The notes: generated from the sequence alone by a model not told the origin. A stretch of DNA of 64,000 bases from Kitagawia praeruptora (GCA_037693485.1 CM075344.1:40768501-40832500), one strand, 5' to 3'. Numbered from the stretch's first letter, positions 10,141 through 21,685 are shown. Numbers and translations are program-made.

Positions 10141-10594
10141 TCCATTGGTTCCTAGTTTTTTCTCAATTTGCTGCTACTTCTGTTTTTGAGTACTCTAGTA
10201 TGTGATGTGGCATGATGTGGCTACCTGTTAACTTATGTGAAGTGGGTTTTAGTACTTCTGGATTGTTTATGAGCAGCTGCTATTTCCCTAAAGTTCTCTC
10301 TGTTCTCTAATTATCTTAAAAAGACAAATTAGTTCCAAAATTAAATGGAACACTACAATCCAGAGAGTTGGATAAAAGCAAATACAGAGATACATGTTTA
10401 CATATAAAAATTGAGAATAAAAATCATCAGAAAGAAAAAAAAAAGATTTACCTTTGGGAGTCCTAGCTTAGTTATCCTCTTCTGATGTACAGATCACACA
10501 CCTTGGATGTTCCTAGTTAGTCAAATGTTCAGATTCAATGTCATATTTCAAAGAAAAACATTGTAAACAATTGCTGAGGACTACAAATCCAACA
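10141..10594. other. 3' UTR and spacer between convergent genes
   Basis: AT-rich sequence between the stop of the unknown plus-strand gene and the 3' end of the minus-strand chimera. The first 180 bp are probably 3' UTR. No other feature is seen. Confidence 0.4.
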
Positions 10595-10762
10595 AATTCA
10601 CTGAAAAAAGGGGAGAATTGCTTACAGTTGAAGAATAAAAATCCCAACTTTAAAGTGAAACAATCTTAATTCAAAGGCGGCACAGGGAATTTGCAGAGGA
10701 TAGGTGTATAAAGATCGAAACTTTTTGAGAAAAACAAACAACATGAATTGCCAATTAGCATT
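10595..10762 (-). repeat. Direct repeat copy of the 13.1-kb leader
   Basis: This block of about 168 bp matches 13104-13266 in the same orientation with scattered mismatches. Both copies contain the donor-like CAA(C/T)T|GTAAGC on the minus strand. It places a second copy of the leader directly downstream of the RPS5-like exon. Confidence 0.85.
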
Positions 10763-10831
10763 GTGAGGCATGTAGGTTGGATGCTTAGCAGCAGTTGCAG
10801 TGATGTAATCCTCCACAGAAAGATCACCAAT
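10712..10831 (-). pseudogene. RPS5: Ribosomal protein S5 (uS7) exon fragment
   Basis: After an acceptor TTTCTACAG (minus strand, ending at 10832) the frame reads IGDLSVEDYITATAAKHPTY then MPHNA. This resembles the N-terminal part of eukaryotic 40S ribosomal protein S5 (V-x-DIS-x-x-DYI...KHxTxxPHTA). The match stops at PHNA, where the sequence enters the repeated leader block. The expected GRYxxKRFRKAQ continuation is absent. Only one exon of about 40 codons is present, so it cannot make S5. It lies on the same strand as the ELP3 fragments. Confidence 0.6.
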
Positions 10832-11375
10832 CTGTAGAAAGCCACAATTTTATAACTTAAATTGTGGAGGCTACAACTATATAATGACTTATCATATCAT
10901 TTTGAATAAGTGAACATTGCATTTTTCATTAAATTCGCAAACAGCAGGATAGAGAAACAAGTACTAGAATGTAGGAAAATAACTCATCACAAAATATCAA
11001 CCTAAGATACAAAAACAAATACAACCCTTCGCACTGCAACTAATTTAAATCCAAACCCATTTCACACAAATAAACAAAATCCAGCATAAATGCAATAAAC
11101 AATTCGAGCTTTCATAAAATCTAGCAAGCACTTCAAACCTACTAATAACAAAACCAACACTTTCCAAATCAACAACAAACTTTAAAAAAAAAAAAAAACT
11201 CCATTTAGCTAATCAGCACTCAAATCTCAAACACATAACCAATTAACCAAATCAACAATCACCCACTTTCACACACCTTATTTCAATCTTAATCCACTTA
11301 TCTCAACACAATTCAACATTTACAAAACACAAATTACAAAAATAATTTATTCAAAATATCATTGTGTTCCCTTAC

Positions 11376-12222
11376 CTGGATACCTGCTTCACGTTCCGAA
11401 CATCTCAGCATTGATAATTTCTATACCTGTAAACAGTACAGATGTAATTAGCATATTAGCACCTTAAAAAAGCGTATTTAATAAAACCTTGATATCAATG
11501 CATCAGAATATTTAAGTAAACAAACAAACTACAAAAATCCTACAGGAAAGCAGGAATGAATAACACCTTCCAGTTTTCCACAGTTCATAGAGTCCAGTTC
11601 CACGGACAACAAGTGTAGGATAGATTTTATGTCCGTCAGTTCTGAATGAAGGGCTCTCAAAAAATTCCTTAAAACTTCCCAAGTCCCTCTCGACACCAAA
11701 ATTTGGAGGATCGTGCATCATATGGGCAACAACCTAATACATAAATACTATCAACTCAGATGTAAAACTACAATGTCAAAATGAATACATGTAAGCTAAA
11801 GGCGGATATTTAGGGGAATTTTGCTTCTTTAAAAAGGGTTATATCAACTTTTAAAGAAAAAAGTCCATCTTTGATGGTATCTTAACGCTCCTGTTGGATG
11901 AACTGGAAGTTAATATACAAAGATTAATCTTAACTTGAATATCATCAGCCAGGTCAAGGTGCTTTGTTTTTCAGAAAGTTAAAAAAGAATGTAACAACAT
12001 ATTTCTATACTGCAAGTACAATTTTTAATAGACATGACAGAAAAGCACCTTAAACCCAGCATCCCTTGCCAGGCAAAAGCAATCGGCCACAGGTGCTACA
12101 GTGTGGCCTCTATTAGTGTCACCAGAAACATCTTCATATGTACCCTGTACTCCGATTTCCAGACGTGTACATCCATAAGAAAGTATCTGCCATAATGAGG
12201 TCCAAGGCAGTAATCTGGCCTC
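11376..12222 (-). pseudogene. ELP3: ELP3 (Elongator subunit 3) fragment, three exons
   Basis: Three exons with consensus splice sites match Elongator subunit ELP3, a radical-SAM/acetyltransferase tRNA-modifying protein. Exon 12222-12049 reads SYGCTRLEIGVQGTYEDV and DTNRGHTVAPVADCF. Exon 11733-11567 reads VVAHMMHDPPNFGVERD, FKEFFESP and GTGLYELWKTG. Exon 11426-11376 reads RYRNY and then jumps to the region corresponding to CRDVRTREAGIQ. Damage: one base is missing near CLGPH-LRQ at about 12193, about 200 bp are deleted inside the last exon, a TGA lies where CGA is expected, and a further base is lost. The first six conserved blocks and the acetyltransferase domain are absent. Retained introns mean it was copied from DNA and not from mRNA. 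Confidence 0.85.
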
Positions 12223-12649
12223 CTGGAAATTAACAAACCATTCGGTAACTCGAAATAACTTTAACCAAATATTTACAACCACACTGAAAACAGCACGCAC
12301 ATGATACTCTTTTAGGTATAGTACTTGTGAAGTCATTAAGAATATAGTCAGTCAGTTAACATATTAAAATCATGGCATATTTAAAATCATTCCTAGTGTA
12401 TTAGTTGCAAAGCAATAACATATAGTATGTGAACAGACACCGGAACCACAAAACAAAGACAATTGGATATTTTCCAGGAGGTTATAAACATCTGAATCAA
12501 AATTCTGATAGGCCATCTAAATCAAAAATCTGCACAATGGATCTCCTAAAGTCAAACAGGCACAGAAGGGGGGGGGGATCAAAAAAGATACATGCCCTAT
12601 AGACATATATGCATAGCAGTACTAAATCAAGAAAATTGAGAAGTCAAAA

Positions 12650-13080
12650 GTTAAAGGCTCTAGATCAAAATAAAAGAAAAATATTAAATTAAAGGATTTA
12701 ATCAAAATCAAAGGGAAGTCAAAAGTTAAAGGAAAATCAATGAAAAATCGAAAATTAAAGGCTTTAAATCAAAATCAATGAAAAATAAATTATGAAAATC
12801 ACAGATAAATATATACAAAGCAGTACTAAATTATGAAAATTGGGAATAATGAAACTCAACAATAAAGAAGGCATACCTTTGCAGTGCAAAAGGGGGTGTC
12901 CATGCTCATAACTGGTAGCTGCAGTACAATAACAAAATCAATTAAAATAAAAAAATGAATTAAAATCGAAAATTGAAGGGCTTTAAATCAAAATCAATGA
13001 AAAATAAAAGACTGAAAGCTTCAATTCAAATTCAAAATCAAAATCAATGAAAGATAACAAATTGAAAGCTTGGTTTAAAA
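12650..13080. repeat. AT-rich short-period repeats in the chimera's intron
   Basis: Several degenerate copies of a 30-35 bp unit with aaaggctttaaatcaaaa and atcaatgaaaaat, on both sides of the small exon. Confidence 0.5.
12877..12918 (-). other. Small exon supplying an ATG to the ELP3 chimera
   Basis: A 42-bp segment flanked by an acceptor (GTACTGCAG) and a donor (AAAG|GTATGC). It contains ATGAGCATGG. Splicing to the ELP3 exon at 12222 keeps one frame: 11 codons, then 58, then 55, then a stop in the last ELP3 exon. The predicted product is about 131 residues, with most ELP3 residues read in their native frame. Confidence 0.45.
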
Positions 13081-13103
13081 TATTAATACACAAACGGACA
13101 TGA

Positions 13104-13440
13104 ATCCAATGAAAAAGAGGAGAATTGCTTACAATTGAAGAATAAAAATCCCAACTTTGAAGTGAAACAATCTTAATTCAAGGCTACACAGGTTTTTTGC
13201 AGAGGATAGGTGTATAAAGATCGAAACTTTTTGAGAAAAACAAGCGATATGAATCGCCAATTACAGGAATCAAATACCAAATTTCAAGTTTTTGGGGAAA
13301 AGAAGAACAACGGAGAAGATAGGGTAAAATTGGGGGAGATAGGATAGGGGTTGTTTGGTTTATATTGGACTTTACGTACCCACCCCCACTTTCAACGCTT
13401 CTGATCTTCTCTCCATTTTTTAACGGCTTATATTGCACTG
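13104..13440 (-). promoter_or_regulatory. Promoter and leader exon of the ELP3/RPS5 chimera
   Basis: On the minus strand a TATA-like AATATAAACC lies at about 13367-13358. A pyrimidine-rich leader follows and ends in a donor CAATT|GTAAGC at 13133/13132. Part of this leader (13104-13266) is repeated at 10595-10762. Confidence 0.45.
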
Positions 13441-13510
13441 CCTCTCTTTATTCTTTATTCTTTTTCTCTTCTTTCACTAATTACCCCACCCTTATCTTTT
13501 CTTTAGTAAC

Positions 13511-13610
13511 TAGCGTAAAAATCCGTGCTTAACGTTAGCTAAAATTAAATTGTGTATGATTAATCTATTATACTATATATTATAGTGCAACACAGGGGTA
13601 AAAAGTTCCA
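13511..13610. other. Helitron-like end fragments
   Basis: At 13511 the plus strand reads ctagcgtaaaaatccgtgc. This is the reverse of the Helitron-like 3' end at 63531-63562 with a decayed hairpin. At 13564 a second motif, tctattatactatatattatag, resembles the 5' end at 60848. Neither has a visible partner nearby. Confidence 0.35.
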
Positions 13611-13858
13611 ATTTATTACTAATGAAATTACCAAAAAGCCTTTAGATTACTGGAAATAACGAAAATGCCATCTGTTATAAAACCCCTTCGCAGAAAAATG
13701 ATAGACATAGACGGTTTGATTGCAGAGAAGCATGAGGGAGGAAGAAGGGAGCACGTAGTTTAAAATATCTACTCCTTCGATTCGATCGATAGTGTTTCTA
13801 ATCGGAGATCGGCCAACATAATTTCGGTGACTGGAAATTGATACATAACTTAATTTTA

Positions 13859-14425
13859 GGGTTAAATATCTTGTTGGTCACTGAAGTCAGCCTAATGTAT
13901 CAAGTTGGTCACTGAACTCAAAACGGTATCAATCAGGTCACTGAAGTCAGCCTAATGTATCAAGTCAGCCTAAATCTTCGTTTTTTTGACGGAAACAGAC
14001 TGCAGATTGACATAAACGCTTATAACTGCAGATTCACTTAACATTTAAAAAATCCGAGACCATATTTGTGTTACCCAGATTATTCTCTTCAAAATAGATA
14101 CAATATTGATAAGTTTTATTTCAGTTTTTGAAGAAGAACAATTCTAGTTCTTGAATTTTCTTTTACGATTCATATAAATCTAGAGCTCATAATGAAAATC
14201 TAAACAAGTTTTATGAGACCCATAGCATCTAGATTAACACACTTTAATTTCACAAAATTTGGTGAAGATTTTTCGGACAAAATTTTGCGGACAATAATAT
14301 TCGTCAAAATAATGATCAACTTGATAATCCTGGCTGACTTCAGTGACCTGATTGATACCATTTTGAGTTCAGTGACCAACTTGATACATTAAGCTGACTT
14401 CAATGACCAACAAGATATTTAACCC
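13859..14425. mobile_element. MULE-type MITE with long TIRs
   Basis: A 567-bp element with inverted termini of about 95 bp: gggttaaatatcttgttgg... on the left and the reverse complement ending ...gatatttaaccc on the right. It is flanked by a 10-bp duplication cttaatttta (13849-13858 and 14426-14435), within the 8-11 bp range of Mutator-like elements. There is no coding capacity. It sits in the 5' leader of the F-box gene, about 70 bp before its ATG. Confidence 0.85.
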
Positions 14426-15234
14426 CTTAATTTTAAGCTTTATATGTTTGTAAAAACCTATATATACAAAAATTAGGGTTTTCGTATGTAAAAATGTTAT
14501 CTTGGGAAGATGAAGACGAAGATGAATCTCTCGCTCGATTTCTCGAATCCAAGCTCTCCGATCAGGAAATTTAACTTCTCAGTTGTTCTTATCCACAAAT
14601 CTTATGATTTTTCTTATTTTTAATTGATGAATTAAAATGATGATGATGATGCTTTTTTTTAATAATTAAACGATGATAAATTGATAATTGACTTGTTTCT
14701 GTTGTGCTATGTGATTTCGATAAAATTGCGGTTTTAGTAAAAAAAAATCTAAAAATTCTGAACATTTCGTGCTTAAACTGGCTCCGTAATTTCGTTTTTT
14801 GATTGTAAAATTGTTGTATTTGTAGGCATCTGTTAGTTTAAAGCTAATGTAGCATAATAGTTTTTGTAAGTTTAGAGAATTTTGTGTTTATGAATTATGA
14901 ACTGTGTATTAGGTTCGATTAACGTTATTTGTTTGATATAGTTAATTGTGTAAGTTTGCGAATCTGAAATATTTTGTATTAGAACTTGACACTCTATGTT
15001 TACAAGTTTTGTTGTACTATTACAAGTTGATGTTGTTTTATGTTGTGTTTATTCAAAAATCTCGATATAGTTAATTGTGTTTGTTTGGTTTTAAATGTTT
15101 TGTGATGGAACTTGACACTCTATCTATAAAAGTTTTGTTGCACTACTACAAGTTGATGCTGTTTTTAGTTGTGAATATTCAAAATCGAACAAACCATGTT
15201 CGTGACAAGAATGTAAATACTATAAATATAGAGC

Positions 15235-15731
15235 TGTTGTTGGAGGAATTTCGTAACAACACGAAATCGGAGGTTTGCTGAAATAATATGAGAGATTTGT
15301 GAATATGTGACTGTTTTTAGGGATTAGGGTTTATGAAAATAGGGCTGGACTCGGCAGCTGTCTTGATTTGTCCCGTGTATCAGATTGCATCATGCCAAGA
15401 TGCCTACGTACCTATATGTTTATATAGGATCAAGCCCACGTAGTTCTGTGAAATTGATTGGTCTTATCCCGAGAGACTTAAGGGATAAGTTACGTTAATC
15501 TGGGTGATTACTGATTTTATCTGATTTAATCTTATCGTTGTGATATCTTCCTGATTTGAAGAATATCGTTTGGAGATATTTTCCGTTATTGATTGATTGA
15601 GATTGATTGTTTCCTCACTTCAGAGAGAGGATAAAACTTAGTAATTAAGTAATAATTATTAATCTGAATTAATAATTAATAAATATTGGAAATTTGGGAG
15701 ATTATTAGACATGCCAAAATATGGCATAACA
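15235..15731 (-). repeat. 3' LTR of the 2.7-kb element
   Basis: Left LTR copy. Its promoter module on the minus strand spans acgtag/ctacgt at 15443-15404 with TATATAAAC between. Confidence 0.9.
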
Positions 15732-17447
15732 ACTAGCCCCCAGTTCTTCAGTGTAGCTTGCTGCAGTGGAGAACTAAGATTTCTTCAAGCTTCCAAATTT
15801 GAGTCGCTGAAAAAACTGAAAATAAATGATTAGAAAAACTTTTAGAGCACCACTGTGCTCATTAGGCGTATGCGGATGCAAGTGTGATAGCATGCGATGA
15901 CCACTATAAGATATATATTTGCCAAGGTTTTCAAATGTGCGAGCATAAATAATTCGTTTGAAATCCTTTGCGATCCTTGTTGTCTAATTAGGACCTTGGC
16001 ACTTGTATATATCCCGAATTGGCGTACACGTTGTTCAAGTGTCTGATGCAACTGCATAAGGATGTGTCTGGCGGAGTCTTCAATAGGAGATGTAGATGTA
16101 ATTCTGGTGAACTTTAATTGCACGCGCGCTGGCTGTGCATGTCTTAAAGATATTTTGCATAGGGATGCCTTCCCACCCATGCGACCTTGAGCTCAAGATC
16201 TGGTCATGGGCCTTCAATAATAATCCATAGGGTGATGCACTTTACTCAAGCGTATAGCATTGCGGAATTTATAACTTGTCCAGGCTATCCTACTTGGCAA
16301 TTTAGTTCGCAAGTTTGAAAATATTTTTGACATATATGTACTATCGCGACGATATATGAAAAATCTTTTGCAAATCCAAACGTAATAATAAATATGCTCT
16401 TTTAAGAGTGTCGCGATATTTATTTTCTTCGAAAATAATGCTCTCTTTTTTATAAAAAATCTTTTACAAAATTATGTGTCTCGCATATATAATTTTTTCT
16501 TCTTTAAAAGATGCAGCTCGTATGAGATTGTAAAATAAATCCGCAATTCATCAGGTCATAAATATCCGCAATCAATCAGCATAAATATCTCCAGCATAAA
16601 TATCTCGTACTATATTTTTTAAATCGAAATAATTTTACAAGCATAAAAATATATTGCTCACACGAATTTTTTGAATAATAAATATTTTTCCTGAAAAATA
16701 TTTAAAAAACATAAATCATATGTATGCGTGGCAGGATACTATTTAAGCAATATTAATAAAATTGCAGGAAATATATAAAGTTAAAAGACTTATCTTTTAA
16801 TATTAGATCGGCCGATTTAAAAGTCCCTGCCAAAATTTTTGTTGCCTGCCTCTTGCTCGTGTGCGCTCGCCTCCAGTTTTTTTTTCTATTCCATCCATGC
16901 GTCTTGGTCTTGTTTTTTTTATACTCCACGGTGTAGTTTGTACTTTGTCCATCCTTGTGTGCTTTTTTTTTTCGAGTATTTATCCGGCTCCTGCACCTGC
17001 TTTGATTGTCTTCCTCATTTTTTTTACTATTGCCGCTCGCCCCACTCTCAAGCAATTCAACATATCTTCTTTTATTGTTGTATTGTTTCTTTATTCGTGT
17101 AGATTCCAAACCCATTTTATTTTTTGGGCGTTGTATCTCTGTCTTGTCGTGCGTGGTGGACCTTTGTTTTTCTCGATTTTTTTTCCTTCCGTCTTGAATT
17201 TTTTTTACCCTTTTTCTTCTTAGCAGATGCTGTGACCTGCTGCCTTTTCTTTTTCGCCAAAGTCCTTTATAACCACTAAATTGATGCCACTGTTGTACCT
17301 TCTTTCATGCTTTGAGCCACCATATTTTTTGTAGTTATTGACCCCCTCCACCGCCATCCTGTTAGAACCATTTTGATTGTGTTCCAACATCGTTATTATG
17401 AATTATTCGTCCTCCTCGAATAATTAAAGCCCCCTTCTAGCGCCAAA

Positions 17448-17944
17448 TGTTGTTGGAGAAATTTCGTAACAACACGAAATCGGAGGTTTGCTGAAATAAT
17501 ATGAGAGATTTGTGAATATGTGACTGTTTTTAGGGATTAGGGTTTATGAAAATGGGGCTGGACTCGGCAGCTGTCTTGATTTGTCTCGTGTATCAGATTG
17601 CATTATGCCAAGATGCCTACGTACCTATATGTTTATATAGGATCAAGCCCACGTAGTTCTGTGAAATTGATTGGTCTTATCCCGAGAGATTTAAGGGATA
17701 AGTTACGTTAATCTGGGTGATTACTGATTTTATCTGATTTAATCTTATCGTTGTGATATCTTCCTGATTTGAAGAATATCGTTTGGAGATATTTTCCGTT
17801 ATTGATTGATTGAGATTGATTGTTTCCTCACTTCAGAGAGAGGATAAAACTTAGTAATTAAGTAATAATTATTAATCTGAATTAATAATTAATAAATATT
17901 GGAAATTTGGGAGATTATTAGACATGCCAAAATATGGCATAACA
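17448..17944 (-). repeat. 5' LTR of the 2.7-kb element
   Basis: Right LTR copy, same length as the left copy, with the same promoter module at 17656-17617. Confidence 0.9.
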
Positions 17945-19178
17945 AGAGCCTTGCAAGGGTGAACTAAGCAAATGCAATTTAAGATCTTTAGAATTTGAGC
18001 AAGAAAGAAAATAAGAACCCAAAATTCGGAAAAGGCGATTTCATCGTTGTGAAATGTCATTAAAAAATTGCATTTTGTATTATTCAATGTGTTATGTATT
18101 TATCTAAAAGTTAGGATTTATGATACTTGACTTCTGTATGCTTCAAAAACAATACTAATATATTAGCATTTTATTTTTTAAGATTCAAGATGTTTGCACA
18201 TTCTGAGATGTTTAAAACTTGTCCTCCTACGTGCATTTAAATTCATCTCTCTTCATGTATATATATTTATTGCAGGAACTGGATGAACCAAATCAGACAA
18301 ACAAAGATGAGGAAGATGAAGGGCCAGTGCAGAAGTGGCCGCACATGGAGGTTGAAGGGGGTGTGGTCGAGGAAAGGAAATTAACAAGATCCCCTTCACC
18401 AAGTCAAGTTCCGAGTCATTCCTTTTCAAAGAGTATGATCACCAAGTGTAATAGTAGTGGATATTGTGTTGGAAGTGGTATCCACAATGATCGAATGAAA
18501 TCAAACAGGATAGATTCTGGGCTTTTTAGCAAAGTTCCACCTGAGTTATTCCATCACATCCTCAAATTTCTCTCATCTGAGGTAAGTCTCTTTTTTTTTC
18601 TTCCCTCTTATATTATATATGTGTATGTAATTAAGGTCTCTCTTCCTTTTTACTTGAGGTTAACATGTCTACGACCATAAAATTTCAGGATCTTGTTGCT
18701 TGCTCAATGGTCTGTAGATTTCTCAGCTTTGCTGCTTCTGATGAATCCCTTTGACATCACTTGTGAGTAATTTAATTTGTTTGGCAAGTTGATCACTCCA
18801 ACTATGCAGCTGTCGCACCCTGCTTTAATAAATAATACTAGAATACACATATGAAGCATACACTTCCACTTTTGAGCACCTATCACCAGTGTTGTAGCTT
18901 CAAAAGGGGAACTTGATAATGCTCGAGTTTTTTAATGTGCTTCATGACTTTAAATTTTAGTATTTAATTTCATATTTATCTCTACAAAGCCGGAAACTGG
19001 AAATGGTGAGGAAATGGTGAGGCCGTAGAGTAGTTGATTTTTTGTGTCACTTGCAGCACATGTAGTCTTTGATATTCCTTCCTTCCCTTCTCATCATCCA
19101 AAAATTATAATATGCTTGTTTGATGAATTTTTTATATATTGTCTAGGTATAGCATGCGATGGGGTCTTCGGCCAAAGA

Positions 19179-19783
19179 GTAAGTATCATGATTGTGCTTG
19201 AAGAAGCTTTACATTCAGGTAGTTTGAATTGAGCTTCTTTATGTGGTTCTTAATCTATAAAATACAAAATGCAGTGTAATAATTTTGGATAAGATATCCT
19301 TTTTAAAAAGGAGGGGGACGGAGGGAGTATATCCTTTTTAGATTATAATTTTCTTTTTAATATGATATAATTTTGATCGTCTATTTTTAAAAATATTATA
19401 TTCGATGGTTGAGATTATTTTGACAATACGGTGACCAAATCAAAATTATGGATAAATATCTTTTACGCTTATTATATTTAAGGATATAATTATTTTCTCT
19501 TCTTTTACTAATTATATCCTACCATTATCTTTTCTTTACTAGTTTATTTATTTATGTTTATCCTTTCTACATTTGTTTTTAACTTATAAATAAATAATGT
19601 CACGTCTTTTCCATATCTGAATTGTGTTCAAATAACTTTGAAACAAATTACTATATTATTAATCGAATTTATGCAAACTTATTCTGTAAAAATTTAAACA
19701 GAATTAATCGAGATTATTCCGTTAACATATATTAAAAAAATGGCCAAATTAATTATATTTTTACTAATTTTTTTTATACTGTG
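19179..19783. other. AT-rich spacer with a Stowaway-like end
   Basis: No gene seen. At about 19309-19328 the sequence gggggacggagggagta matches the terminal motif of Stowaway MITEs next to a TA. The opposite terminus was not found upstream, so it is probably a remnant. Confidence 0.4.
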
Positions 19784-19812
19784 CTAGCTTTATACCCGTG
19801 CATAGCACGGGT
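19784..19812 (-). other. Helitron-like 3' terminal hairpin
   Basis: On the minus strand the order is hairpin ACCCGTGC-TAT-GCACGGGT, then ATAAAG, then CTAG at 19787-19784. This is the hairpin-plus-CTRR layout of Helitron 3' ends. The expected T after CTAG is C here, and no matching 5' end was found to the right. Confidence 0.45.
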
Positions 19813-20589
19813 AGCTTTATTAATATTTTGTAATTTTTTATTATAATTATTTTCTTGTAAAATTAATTTTATAACATTTTGAATAGTTTGTTTTTACTTT
19901 TAATAATAATCATAATACATATATTATATGATTTGTAGTATACATTTGTTTTTTTTTTTAAATGATTTTTCTATTATTTTAAAAAAAATTAGATCTTTTA
20001 TTATAATGCTTTTATAGTTTTTTAAGATACTTTTAACTTTTTTGAAATAGGTGTGGTATTGAACTTTTTTATTTGTTTGAATATTGATTATTTTTTTCAT
20101 GTTAATTTTACATTTTGTCACGTGTGGTGTTTATTATGTGTTTTTCTTGAGTAATCTTACGGGTTTTTATGTAGTATTATATTTAGATATTAATATAATT
20201 TTTTTTGTGGGGTTTGGGTTGTTTTTTTATTTAAAATTTGTTCATTTATTGATTTGTATTCACTTTTTTTAATTTACATTTTTTCCTTGCAATGTAAGGA
20301 ATTGTTTATTTGTTAATTTGTGTTCACATTTTTTAAATTTAAATTTTAGAAACATATTTGTTAAATATTGCCAAACTTAAAAATAGAATCTTTATTGATT
20401 TTATTAAAATTATTTTTTCTTAAAACAGTTTTATTTGGTAAATAATTTGTTTTTGTAAATTATATTTTAAGATTTAGCCTAACATATATTTTAATAATTC
20501 ATACTTTTTGGGGTGTTTTTTCTATTTTATTAGAATATATATAATATACTTTACACATGTGGGAACTTATTGGTTTAACTATTCTTTAG
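19813..20589. other. AT-rich region, nothing recognised
   Basis: Very T-rich on the plus strand. Short frames here are low-complexity and unsupported. Confidence 0.4.
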
Positions 20590-21012
20590 ATATATATAGA
20601 AAAAAGTTCTATGGAGTACTGTTTAATTGGAGTACGTTGGAGTACATATACGTTCTGCATTTAAAATAATTTAAAATTTATTATTTTGCAAACCTTATTA
20701 TATGAATATCATAATTTCATTGATAATTTTGAAAATCATGTATATTTTGCAATATGTTCATCTTGAAAATTCTTTATGTTTTGCAATCAAAACATATATG
20801 TTTTGCATTCCAATTGTGTTTCGCAGAACAATTCATTTTGCAATATTTTGTTAACAAAACATACAAAATTTTCAAGATTTTCGATGAAATAGTGATGTTC
20901 ATGTAATAAGATTTGCAAATTAATAAAGTTTGCAAAATTTTGAATGCAAAATGTATATATACTCCAAGTACTCCGATTAAATAAGTACTCCATAGAACTG
21001 GACTCTATATAT
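20590..21012. mobile_element. MITE-like element with TIRs of about 55 bp
   Basis: The left arm, agttctatggagtac... (from 20605), and the right arm, ...gtactccatagaact (to 20999), are reverse complements over about 55 bp with few mismatches. The pairing resumes outside a 4-bp mismatch with tatatataga. The inside repeats ttttgcaa many times. No clear target duplication can be read in the TA-rich flank. Confidence 0.6.
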
Positions 21013-21013
21013 G

Positions 21014-21044
<31 letters not shown>
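21002..21044. repeat. TA microsatellite
   Basis: A run of ta dinucleotides with two imperfections (tatatatgtatata...tatatacata). Confidence 0.9.
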
Positions 21045-21685
21045 AAATTCTTGTTTTTCAAAAAATTATTTTTTGAATTGAAATTCTGATGGTATAATTT
21101 GCTTACTTGTTTATTATATATAAAAAATAAATTTGTGACTTATTTTTAATTATTTTTTTTTGCTATTTTATCATTATTTGTTAATTGTGTGTAAGTTTTG
21201 TACTATTACATCTCTTTTTTTCTATAACTTGAATTTACTATATTGTCCATGACATGAATTTACTATATTGCTCATGACATTTGTTTATATTTTTTTATAG
21301 ATTGCATTTTTATAGATACACTATTTATTAACAATATGTTTCTTTATAATTTTAAAATATCAATAAAAAATATTATATTTGTTTATGTTATTTTATAGAT
21401 ATTTTTAAAATATGGTAGTATTGATCATTATTATTTTGAGTATTAATAAAAATATTTAATAATATTATTATTATTGTTTAATAATATTATTATACAACCT
21501 TCACTAAATAAGTAAATATAATTTATTTGAGATTCTTGGTTTAGTTGTTTGTTTTTTATTTAAACCATGAGTCCTCTAGAAATACTAAACTAATGCGATT
21601 TGGCATCTCAGTAATCTGATCGATAGATATTGAAACAGAAGTTCTATCAAAGTGGAAGGTATATATTTACTTTTTAATCCCTTGA
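21045..21685. other. AT-rich spacer before the LINE
   Basis: Nothing recognised except a short direct repeat of catgacatgaatttactatattg-like sequence near 21246-21280. Confidence 0.3.

Larger units (their letters stand above)
15235..17944 (-). mobile_element. Non-autonomous LTR retrotransposon, 2.7 kb
   Basis: Two 497-bp LTRs (15235-15731 and 17448-17944) start TGTTGTTGG and end GGCATAACA, with a 5-bp duplication agagc at 15230-15234 and 17945-17949. I count five substitutions between the LTRs (about 1%), so insertion is recent. On the minus strand the 5' LTR is the right copy. It is followed by a primer-binding-site-like TTTGGCGCTAGAAGG (about 17447-17433), and the 3' LTR is preceded by a polypurine tract GAACTGGGGGCTAGT (about 15746-15732). 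The 1.7-kb interior has no gag or pol. Its longest frames are T-rich or short and have no recognisable domain. It needs enzymes from another element. The matching TTTGGCGC primer start and promoter module point to Tat-type partners. Confidence 0.9.
14494..19178 (+). pseudogene. F-box protein gene, disrupted and truncated
   Basis: Putative exon 1 starts at ATG 14494 (MLSWEDEDEDESLARFLES). Clear exons are 18276-18581, ending in an F-box start (LFSKVPPELFHHILKFLSSE), 18689-18759 (DLVACSMVCRFLSFAASDES) and 19147-19178 (YSMRWGLRPKS). Splice sites are consensus: AG|GTAAGT, TTTCAG, TT|GTGAGT, GTCTAG. Functional relatives read L-W after DES. Here TGA (18752-18754) replaces TGG. Beyond 19178 no further exon is recognised, so the 3' part is missing. 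An LTR element (15235-17944) sits between exon 1 and the F-box exons, and a MITE lies in the leader. An F-box protein would act as substrate receptor of an SCF ubiquitin ligase. The exact family is not recognised, and exon structure between 14570 and 18275 is uncertain. Confidence 0.7.

Noticed and set aside
9957..10145. Minus-strand 62-codon frame opposite exon 3 of the unknown gene
   Set aside because: The plus-strand exon has matching splice phases and a proper stop. The reverse frame has no support.
15842..16180. Minus-strand 112-codon frame in the 2.7-kb element
   Set aside because: No recognisable gag or pol motif. Probably chance.
16839..17223. Overlapping plus-strand frames rich in Phe and Ser inside the 2.7-kb LTR element
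   Set aside because: They come from T-rich low-complexity sequence. No domain, and several frames are open at once.
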